Shown: positions 34,865 to 43,382, counted from the first letter of the stretch. The stretch is DNA of 64,000 bases from Dendrophyllia cribrosa (GCA_024195265.1 JAJLRJ010000013.1:19929021-19993020), one strand, 5' to 3'. The notes: generated by a model from the sequence alone, not told the origin. Made by a program: numbers and translations.

Positions 34865-35467
34865 CTGAAACTAAAAAAAAGAAAGCAAACTTCACCTGAC
34901 AACGTTCTCTGCTACATCTGCTTCAGGATACGTTTTCATTTGACAACGAAGATTCCTATATTAAATTAATGGCCTGGCTAAACTTGCACTGCACCCGTCA
35001 CAATAAGTTCTTTGACTAAACTGAGAGTGACAGGTACATCAGTAACCCGTATTTCTTCAGTCTCAATTAATGTTTCTTGTTGTTGTCGAAAACAACGGTT
35101 TCCCAGTTTAATGACACGAGAAGATACAATGTTTTCACAGTAAGGTTTACCAGTTAAGCCTTGCGTTAAAGATGTTCGCGCGCAAACATCTTTATTAAAG
35201 TTTTTCAAACTTTTTAAACCTTCGCCTCAGCTAGAATATGAGTGATCCTGTAAGAATTGAAATACTAAAGATAAATGACTGACAAGGAATTTTCTTAGTC
35301 ACATTTTGTATAAGTGGATCTATTGAGTAAACGGAATTCAACAGGCCTGGGACAGCAGATGGAATAGAACAAACAACACAACAATGGACCCTAACCCTGA
35401 AAACAATATAGCTGCGTGATACCCAGGTCCAACGAAATTAGAGGTTGTTAAGTTCCGCGTTGTATCA
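34865..35467. other. Intron 1 DNA left of the nested elements
   Basis: No exon or repeat recognised; the minus-strand frame at 34,978-35,208 has no family features. Confidence 0.4.
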
Positions 35468-35635
35468 GGGACCGTATTCACGAAATCCTACCTAAGATGT
35501 ATCTTAAGATATAACTTAAGAGAAAATTTAGGAGCTTCATAAGATATGTCTTAAGTGCTATTCACAAACGATATCTAATGACCATCCTAAGGTAATTATA
35601 ATCGTAACTTAGCAGTCTCCTAAGTTTAATGGTCG

Positions 35636-35640
35636 CGGGC
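35636..35640. repeat. Target-site duplication CGGGC, left copy
   Basis: CGGGC directly precedes AGTAGTGG and recurs at 53,351-53,355 directly after CCACTACT. Confidence 0.8.
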
Positions 35641-35880
35641 AGTAGTGGATGGAGAGGGAGTCAAATGCGGTTTTTTGAGCCGATTTCCAATTTGTTGCGC
35701 CGATAATCAATTTTTCCTCACTTCGCTCGAAAAAATTGATTATCGGCGCAACAAATTGGAAATCGGCTTAAAAAACCGCATTTGACGTCCCTCTCTACCC
35801 ACTACTCTGGATAACCGCCCTCAAACCCCCGCGGCAAGCGAGGCATCACCAATTGAAGAAAACAACATACCCTCCATATA
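35641..35880 (+). repeat. Left terminal inverted repeat of the Polinton
   Basis: About 240 bp, near-identical to the reverse complement of 53,111-53,350. The outer 166 bp (35,641-35,806) are themselves an imperfect palindrome with arms of roughly 75 bp around a 12-14-base loop (about 35,718-35,731). The inner 74 bp are not palindromic and carry GCATCACCAATTGAAGAA. The first zinc-finger ORF begins just beyond the repeat. Confidence 0.93.
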
Positions 35881-35909
35881 AACGTGACAATGCCCGCGCC
35901 AACGAACCA

Positions 35910-36449
35910 ATGACTGCCGTTGCGTTTTTGAAAATGAGAGGAATCACTTTGAAAGAAGGTGATGACTTATATGCAAAGAACAAAGGGACGTTCGAATACA
36001 ACCCTTGCAGACATTGTGGTTTAAACTTCACCCAAGGCCATTCTCTTGTTGAGCATCAAAAATATGTTTGCAAGAATCTGCGAACAGAACCACGACCGAA
36101 AGAGATTTGCCCCGGCTGCAATCGAAGATTTTACCGACAAACGGTTTCCAGACACTTAAGATATGTTTGCCCTCCCGCGAAAAGAAACCCTCGAGTTTTT
36201 ATACAGCGAGAGGTTGTTCGAGATGTTTTTGCAAACATTAGCCCGCATGATCTTAATGCCTGGCTTGACGAGCAAGAACAAGAACCATTTAAAAACAAAA
36301 ACCTGGAGGCTCTCAACCCCTTACCCAGGATCCGAGATTTGAGCTTTGTTTCTGATTTCATCGAAGGCAAGTCATCACTCGCAGCTTTTCAAACTGAGTT
36401 GAGCGGTTATCACCAATTGAAAAAACATTCACCCTTCGTATACCAATGA
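35910..36449 (+). CDS. Polinton zinc-finger protein, 179 aa, function unknown
   Basis: The first gene of the element. The first in-frame ATG is at 35,910; the frame is open further upstream into the terminal repeat, but only with a TTG. The protein has two CxxC...HxxxxC fingers (CRHCGLNF... and CPGCNRRF... in the N-terminal half) followed by an acidic, possibly helical C-terminal half. Such fingers bind DNA, RNA or protein, so a regulatory or replication accessory role is possible but unproven. Its stop codon overlaps the start of the exonuclease gene by four bases (ATGA). It is one of only two genes in the element without the TATAC box before the ATG, which might indicate a different expression class. 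Confidence 0.75.
   Translation: MTAVAFLKMRGITLKEGDDLYAKNKGTFEYNPCRHCGLNFTQGHSLVEHQKYVCKNLRTEPRPKEICPGCNRRFYRQTVSRHLRYVCPPAKRNPRVFIQREVVRDVFANISPHDLNAWLDEQEQEPFKNKNLEALNPLPRIRDLSFVSDFIEGKSSLAAFQTELSGYHQLKKHSPFVYQ
36438..36444 (+). promoter_or_regulatory. GTATACC box of the exonuclease gene
   Basis: The box ends 1 nt before ATG 36,446 and lies inside the last codons of the zinc-finger gene. Confidence 0.45.
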
Positions 36450-37572
36450 TGGCGACAACACAAGAGTTCATGAACTTTCTCAAATCGAGACACACTGGTC
36501 TGAAACAAAAGAGCGCAGACTGGGTGAGAGCCAGACAAAACTCCATCGGGGCATCAGAGATCTCTGCTTTGACAGGATCGTCGCCGTTTGAATCACGGCA
36601 CAGCTTGCTTATGAAGAAAATACAGCCAACACATATGCTCAACAATGTGGCTTGTACCTGGGGCAATCTGTTCGAGCCGATTATACGCAAGTATTTTAAG
36701 CAAAAACATTCTGTTTTCGTTTTTGGCCACAGCATATCTCTTAATCTAGCAAGAGATCATCCACTTTATCGAAAGGTCACTTGCAGCCCAGACGGATATT
36801 TTCTAGACAAATACGGCAGCTTTATTCTGTTGGAGTTTAAATGTCCGTTCAAACGGAAAATAGCCATGAACAGAATTCCTGGCTATTATAGCGATCAGAT
36901 ACAAACAGGTCTTGCTTTGAGTGGCGACATGGTCTCCAAAGGCTTGTTTGTTGACGGTTATTTCAGATTGTGCTCTTTAAACCAGCTTGAACCAAGTCTG
37001 GCACACAACCAGTTTCTAAACGGAGGAAACAAGTTCAAAACGAAGGGCGACATAACACTTGCGTGGGGCGTTTGTTATTTATTTAGCAAACGGACGATAA
37101 CAAGAAATCAAAAGGCAATCATCGATGTCGGTTCCCTCAAATCAAAACAATTATTTGAGAGAATTATGTCTTCCATTGCTGAGAAGGACATATGGTGTTG
37201 TTATGGGGCTGTAAGGATGTCGTTTAGTTTTTGCGTTACACCCATATGCAAGAAGTGTTTTCAGCGGGTTCAGAAGGCCCTAAACCAGTGGCTGTGTTCG
37301 CCTGGAAGCTTCTGGATATAACTGCGATTTGGGCGACAAAGCAACCAAACTTTTTGAGCAATATTCAAACGTCAGTCGAGCGTTTTCATAACAGCTTGGC
37401 AAGCCTTCGAAAAAAGATAACAGAACACTCTGAAGAGAAAAGCATCAAACAAACCACCCATGTGAAAACTGTTCCAAACAATTTTGGTGATGACAGTGCA
37501 GTTGCGGAAGCCTTCTTACTCTCAAAGTTGAACCAATTGGAGAAATACCATCCCAGTCTATATACCAACTGA
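36446..37572 (+). pseudogene. YqaJ/lambda-exonuclease-type nuclease, frame broken
   Basis: The first 291-codon part carries the YqaJ signatures: GASEIS (residues 35-40), WGNLFEP (72-78), SPDGYF (114-119), LEFKCPF (129-135) and a Gln pair near 151-153. These fit the D...ExK nuclease core that degrades one strand of duplex DNA in recombination or end processing. From about 37,205-37,235 the family-like reading moves to another frame, which runs to 37,572 (residues PKPVAVFAWKLLD and on) and is entered after an in-frame TAG at 37,225. A single indel therefore splits the gene after the catalytic core. It sits between two zinc-finger genes in an operon-like run. The nuclease may still be active, since the motifs precede the break. 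An assembly error in the local T-run is an alternative. Confidence 0.82.
37559..37566 (+). promoter_or_regulatory. TATATACC box of the F-box-like gene
   Basis: Lies inside the end of the exonuclease frame, 10 nt before ATG 37,577. Confidence 0.5.
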
Positions 37573-37576
37573 GCCA

Positions 37577-37978
37577 ATGGAGCAACTGGCTTTTGGTGAA
37601 TCTCATTGGGACTACTTACCAGACATGATCCAGGATTACATCCTTGAACTGGTTGAAAGGAGTATCCAGCGTGACTTGGCTGCCAGGACCCTTCATCAAC
37701 GCAGGATGAAATCTGTATGCCATTCAATAAAAAATCATTATCACTGGCAACACCTTTGCCATTTCCCTATATTCACTTCACAAACATGTGATGAATGTCA
37801 AGAATACTTCTCGTCAGAAGTGGACATGGGTATGCACAGAGCTATTTGTCCTGGCATGTCACTTTCTAGATGCTTACAGCTGGAATTGCTGAACATGGGC
37901 ATCGACAGTGATGACGAGGAAGACTATGACGGCCCAAGTGCTCACGAAAGTTTCTATGGCATTGCTCACTCAACGTGA
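37577..37978 (+). CDS. Polinton F-box-like/zinc-finger protein, 133 aa
   Basis: The ATG is four bases after the previous stop. The N-terminal part (YLPDMIQDYILELVERS and following helix) has the Leu-Pro start and hydrophobic spacing of an F-box. The middle has one CxxC-x10-12-H-x4-C finger (CDECQEYF ... HRAIC). The tail is acidic (DSDDEEDYD). If the F-box reading is right it could connect to a host SCF ubiquitin ligase. That is a hypothesis from a short motif and needs a profile search. It overlaps the 3' end of the convergent next gene by 13 bp. Confidence 0.6.
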   Translation: MEQLAFGESHWDYLPDMIQDYILELVERSIQRDLAARTLHQRRMKSVCHSIKNHYHWQHLCHFPIFTSQTCDECQEYFSSEVDMGMHRAICPGMSLSRCLQLELLNMGIDSDDEEDYDGPSAHESFYGIAHST

Positions 37979-38658
37979 TCCATCTTTTCAAGCATGATCT
38001 TCCAGCTTTGTTCGTGCTTCCACATTGATTTTTCTGGGACTTGCAGCCAGAAGTAATTGACAAGCCGATGTGGCCCTTTTATCGCATCCAAGATTTTGTG
38101 GGCCACAAAGGGCATGGAGATTCTTTTCGGCAGATATTCTTCGATTAATTTGAATGTCTCATTTGCATGATGTATTTCATCATTGGACAAGCAGACGTGG
38201 TGTTCACAAATTTTCAGATGTTTGTTGAGATAGCTTTTGAAGTTGTAATGTTTGGCGGTCATTCTTTTTTTAGTAATTGTGTAATCACCACCATAGAGCC
38301 CGGTGTAATCGAAGGTCACACCAGCCAAGGGTTCTAATAGACCGCAGTCCTCACAGCAAAGTTCTGATGAAAACATCATGAGGGTTAATTTGCCTTTGCA
38401 GTTTTGGCAAATTTTTGTCCTTTCATTCACAAGGGTGAAAGGTGAGTGTTGGGGGGATTGTGCCTCGGGAGAAAGATACTCCTTGATGTTATGAAGGCGT
38501 TCTGACAGGTTTGAACGCCGTATTTCCTTGGTGTAGCTTTCGAGTGAGCGCAGGAGGATAAATTTGTATTCTTTATCAAGCTCATCGAGTTTGGTTTTGT
38601 ATTCGCCTTTAGTGTCCAAGGCCCGAACATCAGCCAGTTGTTTAGCGAACTTCTCCAT
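37966..38658 (-). CDS. VLTF3-like late transcription factor candidate, 230 aa
   Basis: The start chosen is the first ATG (38,658); the frame is open 13 codons further only from a TTG. The protein has an N-terminal helical part and a zinc ribbon, CQNC...CCEDCG (Cys at about 84, 87, 102, 105). A C-terminal domain includes KHYNFKSYLNKHL and, near the end, FVAHKILDAI and MWKHEQSWKIMLEKM. This order resembles the viral late transcription factor 3 family of poxviruses and other large DNA viruses, where it activates late promoters. The assignment is by eye and moderate. It has no TATAC box of its own, unlike nearly all its neighbours, which would fit a regulator expressed earlier. Confidence 0.55.
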   Translation of the reverse strand: MEKFAKQLADVRALDTKGEYKTKLDELDKEYKFILLRSLESYTKEIRRSNLSERLHNIKEYLSPEAQSPQHSPFTLVNERTKICQNCKGKLTLMMFSSELCCEDCGLLEPLAGVTFDYTGLYGGDYTITKKRMTAKHYNFKSYLNKHLKICEHHVCLSNDEIHHANETFKLIEEYLPKRISMPFVAHKILDAIKGPHRLVNYFWLQVPEKSMWKHEQSWKIMLEKMDHVE

Positions 38659-38777
38659 GGTTGTACACAGCCGGGTTATGTATTCAATTTGGCGCAAATG
38701 ATTTATCCTTAGAAATGTAGAGGTTAAAACCTGAATTTAATCTCTCAAATCGGACTTGGATGCTGCGGTGAGAAGAC

Positions 38778-39422
38778 TTATCTTTTTTTGAAACTCTTGT
38801 TTGACTTCCTTGCGAAGTTCGTTTTTGAGTTTCTCGAGGTCTGGCGCTTGTGTTTGAGTGCCAACGTTTTTTTAGCCTTAACACCATCCCTGATTGCGGC
38901 TTTGAGTTCGTGATATTTTTCAACCTCACGAGTAATTATGGTGAATTCTGCATCACTGATTCTCTTGTCTTCCAGAGCCTTTGAGACCAGTTCATAGACA
39001 GAGTTGCGTTTAGCCAGGGCCAGTGTGTAGATATTCTCGTGTTTGGTCACTTTTCGCTCCAATCGCTTGTTAGCAGCTGTGAAGCCAACTGATGACAGCC
39101 CACAGAGGGTCGCGACGCCGGCGAGTGCTGGACTTGCAATTATTCCGAACCCAGTCAATGCAGTTGCAAGGGCCCCTGATGAAAGCCCAACAGAAAGCGA
39201 CCCAAGGCCAACCGCCGAGTAATGAACTAAGGATTGGGTTCGTTTGTATTTCTTTGCGACCTGACGGTAATGCTCGGCTTCGTCAGACAGCTCTTTAAGC
39301 AAGTCAGAGATCTTTTTGAGCCGGAAGTCTTCTGCATTGATTTGAGCGATCTCACGCATAGGGTATAGCTGTTGTGTCTCGCTGTATTCGGGTGCCGATG
39401 GAAGCACATTGGCAGAACTCAT
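38778..39422 (-). CDS. Polinton conserved-type protein with hydrophobic core, 214 aa
   Basis: The charged helical N-terminal third (MREIAQINAEDFRLKKISDL) is followed by a Gly/Ala/Leu-rich hydrophobic stretch at about residues 66-117 long enough for two membrane passes. After it come another helical segment and a very basic C-terminus. The layout suggests a virion or membrane-associated structural protein; I do not recognise a characterised family. The gene is transcribed in the same direction as the next upstream minus-strand gene. Confidence 0.7.
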   Translation of the reverse strand: MSSANVLPSAPEYSETQQLYPMREIAQINAEDFRLKKISDLLKELSDEAEHYRQVAKKYKRTQSLVHYSAVGLGSLSVGLSSGALATALTGFGIIASPALAGVATLCGLSSVGFTAANKRLERKVTKHENIYTLALAKRNSVYELVSKALEDKRISDAEFTIITREVEKYHELKAAIRDGVKAKKTLALKHKRQTSRNSKTNFARKSNKSFKKR

Positions 39423-39429
39423 GGTGTGG

Positions 39430-39440
39430 GTATATATATG
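39430..39440 (-). promoter_or_regulatory. CATATATATAC box of the 214-aa gene
   Basis: Preceded by an A/T-rich tract; 7 nt before the ATG. Confidence 0.6.
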
Positions 39441-39443
39441 ATT

Positions 39444-40127
39444 TTAATTTATCTCAACTTCAAATTCTAAGGGCGCGCCGTTGAAGTTGAAGAGGTCATT
39501 GTTCTCATCCCTCACTGACAGTGTTATGCTGTTTACATAATCACTAGACGATACGTCACGCAAGACGTTCTGCTGTGTTGTCTCGTAAAACACCTTCTCA
39601 AAGGGCTTTCCACGAATGTCGAAGCGCGCCAAAACTGTCGAAGGCTTACCATTGAGTAAGTTCAGTTCTTTATCAACCAGATCACAGTGGATGAAGTAAG
39701 TGCTTGGTGCCCTTAAACGCTTGACGAAAGTTATTGGCCACAGCAATTTAGGGCTTATACCAAGCAATACAGATAGATCATGGTCTAGTTTAACCTCTTC
39801 TGGGTATTCTTTGAAAATGATCATCGCCCCCAGTGGCGTGTTTGTCTCAGTTGCTAATTTATAATTAGCATTGGCACCACCGAATAAGTTTTCTAATTCT
39901 TTTGCTAAAGACTCAATGGTGTAATGGCCTGGGAGAAGTCTTCTGACAGTTCCTGTATTACTCCCATTTTCATTTTTGAACAATGTTATCTCTCCTCTTT
40001 GCTTCAAAGTATTCCACGAGTTGAAAATTGAGCAAGAGACGAGACTTATGTATCTCGGTTTCGGCAGTGCGTGATCGAAATAGATCGTGTGAGGGTTCGA
40101 AGACGTGACGATTGTTAACACAACCAT
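39444..40127 (-). CDS. Putative minor capsid (penton-like) protein, 227 aa
   Basis: Mostly predicted beta structure, with an early segment SIFNSWNTL and RRLLPGHYTIESLAKELENL. That is a combination of a strand, a Pro-Gly-x-Tyr turn and a helix seen in minor capsid or fibre proteins of related elements. The protein is the right size for a single jelly roll. It lies next to the large structural protein gene, with which it shares a 44-bp divergent promoter region. The call is by composition and context only; no diagnostic residue can be cited. Confidence 0.45.
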   Translation of the reverse strand: MVVLTIVTSSNPHTIYFDHALPKPRYISLVSCSIFNSWNTLKQRGEITLFKNENGSNTGTVRRLLPGHYTIESLAKELENLFGGANANYKLATETNTPLGAMIIFKEYPEEVKLDHDLSVLLGISPKLLWPITFVKRLRAPSTYFIHCDLVDKELNLLNGKPSTVLARFDIRGKPFEKVFYETTQQNVLRDVSSSDYVNSITLSVRDENNDLFNFNGAPLEFEVEIN

Positions 40128-40171
40128 GATGGTGTATATAAGGACATTTTAAATTATAATTATATACAAGC
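40128..40171. promoter_or_regulatory. Divergent promoter region, minor capsid / 606-aa genes
   Basis: Only 44 bp separate the two start codons. One box reads leftward (TTATATAC at 40,134-40,141, 6 nt before ATG 40,127). One reads rightward (TATATAC at 40,161-40,167, 4 nt before ATG 40,172). The A/T-rich centre is shared. Confidence 0.65.
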
Positions 40172-41992
40172 ATGTTTGGCAGACGGCCTGGTGGATTTAA
40201 TCCTAATTCAAATCTTGGTATCTCCATCGGCGGTCACAATTACGGGCCCCCACCTCCTTTTTATTCGCCTCCAAACGCCTATACTCATGTCGCGCCAAAG
40301 CCACTACACACAGATCCTGAAATTGCTTGGTTGAGATCGCCGGAGGCTGTCAAGCTCTACGCCGCGGCCAAGGTCAAGGCGATCTCAGACTTCAAAAGGC
40401 GTTTCCCTCGTGCCGATATGTCTCACTTTGAAGTGCAAGTAGAGTATGGTGACGACCACAAAACAGCCACAGGAGAAGTGCTTTACAAAGAGGGCCAAGG
40501 CTCATTGGCACTTATCACAGAAATAGCCCACAAAGATTGGACTGGCGCTGAAAGGGATGCTCTTGGCCTTCATTATGACGGGGGTGGTTTCCCTTATCAG
40601 TTATCGTTGGGGCAACCAGAAAAGTCAATCCCAGCCATTGCTTTCGACACCGCAATTGACAAAGACATGATGATTGGCTCAATCTTGAACGACAAAGAGC
40701 AAAAGATCTATGTCACGCCAACTGATTATTTCACAACGAAATACAGAAACATATTCAGGGACACACAGATATCCTTCACAACCGCCAAATATGGCCGAAA
40801 GTGGATGGGTGGGCCTCATATGAGTTTTTGGCCACAACAACTCTCCTTCGCCCTGTGGTGTGCAACAACTGGCTGTGGGATCTCGCGTGACATTCTCTTC
40901 GATAAGAACTCCAGTCTATCCCTAACCCCCCAGCTCCGGTCGTTTTACCGGTTTCACGTTTATTTCACAACAAGGCGAATACTCTACCAGATGGGCGGGG
41001 AACAAAGCGCGAGTGCTTTGCCAGACGACCCCCCATTCTCCCAGAAAGACAACAAGTACAACATCGACGCGTACAAGAAGCTTTGCATCGAGTTCGGCAT
41101 CGACCCCAGTTCTGACTTCCGGTTCACACACGGCAAGAACCACGGTCTAGGGAATGTCTACATTTGGATAACAGGAGAGGGCACCAGCTCTACCGATTAC
41201 ACTTATCCAGACTCTGATCTAGCTCTGTTCGATGATGAGCGCGTCACTAACAGAAAAGACCCCAATTACAAAGCCAATGGAATAACTTTCGTTCGCAACG
41301 ATCAAGGGGCTGACACCCAGTTCGAGCACTTTGTGCCAAATTACGCACAGGGGCTAACACAGCCAGGGCTCGCGCGTATGAACCAATCAATCGAGGCCTT
41401 TGTGTACTGCATTCTTGGTTCACAGGCCAAAACCCGCAGCAGCATCATTGGAAGAGGAGGCCGGGCCTTCGAAACGCAGAGAGTCTTCTTGGTCCATCTA
41501 GAGGAGGCTATTATACTGAACGACATCGCAACAAGCGTACAGCGTTACCAGCTTGCCATCCAGGCAACGAAAGTGCGCTTAGACTTTGCGACAGCACCCG
41601 GAAGCTGGCTCATGCCCTCGCGCATGATTATCAACACAGAGAGCGTGATCGGGTATAACAACAATCTACAGGAGGCAACGCAAGGGATGAAGCTGGGTGT
41701 GAACAGTGGTGTTAATCTGGGCACGAAAAAAGCATCCCTTCGCCACATGGACGGTGGCCCAACAAAGATTGATCCACCAAACAGCCACCCATCAAACCCG
41801 ATACATACACAGGCCACACAGGCACAGGGCATCGCCCCCAAACCAAGGACCACAACACCCACACCCACACCCACACCACAACCCGCACCAACCCCCGCAC
41901 CCGAACCACAGCCCGACCCGCATCACGTCTCCAAGGCAGTCGTTGCTGTTGGCGCGGTTGCTTTGGCAGGGCTTTTCGTTTGGGCCAGATAA
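40172..41992 (+). CDS. Large Polinton structural-type protein with C-terminal membrane anchor, 606 aa
   Basis: The N-terminus is Gly/Pro-rich (GHNYGPPPPFYSPPN). A globular body of about 480 residues contains many aromatic beta-type segments. Then comes a long Pro/Thr linker with TPTPTPTPQPAPTPAP, and finally a hydrophobic terminus (VVAVGAVALAGLFVWAR) that looks like a tail anchor. The ORF is fully open. It could be a second capsid-type protein, a spike or a virion-membrane protein; the family is not recognised. It is next in size to the polymerase, so it should be decisive for classifying the element. Its stop lies seven bases from the end of the convergent coiled-coil gene. Confidence 0.72.
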   Translation: MFGRRPGGFNPNSNLGISIGGHNYGPPPPFYSPPNAYTHVAPKPLHTDPEIAWLRSPEAVKLYAAAKVKAISDFKRRFPRADMSHFEVQVEYGDDHKTATGEVLYKEGQGSLALITEIAHKDWTGAERDALGLHYDGGGFPYQLSLGQPEKSIPAIAFDTAIDKDMMIGSILNDKEQKIYVTPTDYFTTKYRNIFRDTQISFTTAKYGRKWMGGPHMSFWPQQLSFALWCATTGCGISRDILFDKNSSLSLTPQLRSFYRFHVYFTTRRILYQMGGEQSASALPDDPPFSQKDNKYNIDAYKKLCIEFGIDPSSDFRFTHGKNHGLGNVYIWITGEGTSSTDYTYPDSDLALFDDERVTNRKDPNYKANGITFVRNDQGADTQFEHFVPNYAQGLTQPGLARMNQSIEAFVYCILGSQAKTRSSIIGRGGRAFETQRVFLVHLEEAIILNDIATSVQRYQLAIQATKVRLDFATAPGSWLMPSRMIINTESVIGYNNNLQEATQGMKLGVNSGVNLGTKKASLRHMDGGPTKIDPPNSHPSNPIHTQATQAQGIAPKPRTTTPTPTPTPQPAPTPAPEPQPDPHHVSKAVVAVGAVALAGLFVWAR

Positions 41993-41998
41993 ATGTGT

Positions 41999-42865
41999 TC
42001 AAGACTTCGCACGCTTGGTGATCCTTTCAACAAGGAAGGCCACCACGGCAAGGATGAGCAGCCATGCGTGTTCGCCCAGAAAGGAGATTACCGACCCAGC
42101 CGTGTTGAAGAGGAAGCTAACAATTGAGCCAATGAGGCCAGGCAGTGCGCTGGCTGCTTTTTTGGCAAGCCCTTTAAGACCATTGCCAATAGACTTGGTG
42201 GCCTTTGCCAGGCCGTTCAAGGTAGCGAGTACAACAGCGCTGATGGTGATGCCAGCTGCCAGAACAATAGCTTGCAGGGTCCATCCGTATTTCTTAAAGA
42301 TTTCTCTGACCCTCTCTCTCAAAGACAGGGCTTGTTCCCTTTCTTGAACCTGTGGTCGGAGCCTTTCCAGCTCTTCTTCTCGCTCAGCAACCCGGGCTTC
42401 CGCTGCTTCTCTTTCAGAGGAAGACGTGTTCTCATCCTCTATGACGCGCTTGTCCTCCTCGTTCTGTCGTTCAAGCTCGGCTTCTCTTTCGTTTAACTCA
42501 TCAAGGGGTTTAGTTGAGTTTAGCCTTGCTTCAACTTCGTTTCTATCCTTCACCATAGCAGAAAGGCGTGTTCTGATTTTGTCCGCCTTTGCCTGTTCTT
42601 GGTCTCGTTGTTTTTGTATTTTTTGCAGGGCCACTAATTCTTTTTTCTGGTTTTCAAAATCTCGTTGAAGATTCTTTTTCAGCAGTTTTAGGCGGTCTAT
42701 CTCGGCTTGATTTTCAACGCTTGAACCGTGTTCCTGCTCCAGAGCCTCCACCCTCACTTGAGTTTGCTCAATTCTGTTTCTGAGGTTTTGCGCCTCATTT
42801 GTTGCTTGTTGTTGTTCCACAGCAACCCTTTCATTCTCCTTCAGTTGTTTTTCTGTCTCCTTCAA
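41999..42865 (-). CDS. Coiled-coil membrane protein, C-terminal part, 288-codon frame
   Basis: Residues 1-190 are a nearly continuous heptad coiled coil rich in Glu, Gln and Lys. They are followed by hydrophobic segments at about 198-216, 240-260 and 264-280 and a basic end. This frame has no ATG at its start and begins inside the end of the next ORF (42,831-43,382) in another register. The two ORFs are therefore most likely one gene of about 470 codons interrupted by a frameshift near 42,850-42,865. The role could be in the virion membrane, capsid assembly or membrane disruption; this is inference from architecture. Confidence 0.65.
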   Translation of the reverse strand: MKETEKQLKENERVAVEQQQATNEAQNLRNRIEQTQVRVEALEQEHGSSVENQAEIDRLKLLKKNLQRDFENQKKELVALQKIQKQRDQEQAKADKIRTRLSAMVKDRNEVEARLNSTKPLDELNEREAELERQNEEDKRVIEDENTSSSEREAAEARVAEREEELERLRPQVQEREQALSLRERVREIFKKYGWTLQAIVLAAGITISAVVLATLNGLAKATKSIGNGLKGLAKKAASALPGLIGSIVSFLFNTAGSVISFLGEHAWLLILAVVAFLVERITKRAKS

Positions 42866-43382
42866 GTTGTCCTTCTTCCCTTATTGATGCATTGTCTTCA
42901 GAGAGAAGCTCTTCAGCGCTTGGGCCAAGGGATGTTTTGAACTTGTCTGTGAATGATTTAAGAAGGCCAGACCCATCCTGTTTGAAAATAAGAGATTCGC
43001 CGCCCTTTGGGCCAAAGGAAACTATTTTGCCATCATTTGATGCTTTTTTGCCAAAACCAATTGGGCCTAATTTCGCGATGTTTACTTTTGGAAACTTCTT
43101 TTTGATCCAGTCCAGGGCTTTATCGATTCTCTCTGCTTTTTCATTTCCGTCCATGATTTCTCCAAGCAGAGGGACGGTTAAAGAATCATCTGGCAGACCA
43201 CTTTGTTCGCGAGGCATCGTATTCATTTCATGTTGTTCACCGCCATGGTATGGGGTGGATGCAGCGCCTGGTTGAAAAGGTGTTGTTGTGTCAACTTCTT
43301 GTTCGTCGTCGTCGTCATCATCGTGGTCTATGTTCCAGTCAACCCAAGGATTCTCGGGTACATCGACTCCGCCTTCAGCCAT
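42831..43382 (-). CDS. Acidic N-terminal part of the coiled-coil membrane protein, 183 aa
   Basis: ATG at 43,382; the frame reaches further upstream only through the promoter box. The N-terminus is very acidic (WNIDHDDDDDDEQEVD). A middle region contains RIDKALDWIKKKFPKVN, and then the frame runs out at a TGA where the coiled-coil frame takes over. The overlap with the downstream ORF points to a one-base shift; programmed shifting is possible, but no canonical slippery heptamer is present. It is transcribed divergently from the capsid gene with 42 bp between the start codons. Confidence 0.65.
   Translation of the reverse strand: MAEGGVDVPENPWVDWNIDHDDDDDDEQEVDTTTPFQPGAASTPYHGGEQHEMNTMPREQSGLPDDSLTVPLLGEIMDGNEKAERIDKALDWIKKKFPKVNIAKLGPIGFGKKASNDGKIVSFGPKGGESLIFKQDGSGLLKSFTDKFKTSLGPSAEELLSEDNASIREEGQLEGDRKTTEGE

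Noticed and set aside
36131..36735. Minus-strand frames opposite the exonuclease and zinc-finger genes
   Set aside because: Shadows of plus-strand genes with clear family motifs.
41545..42347. Frames overlapping the Pro/Thr linker of the 606-aa protein
   Set aside because: Low-complexity shadows of the CCCACA repeats in that gene.
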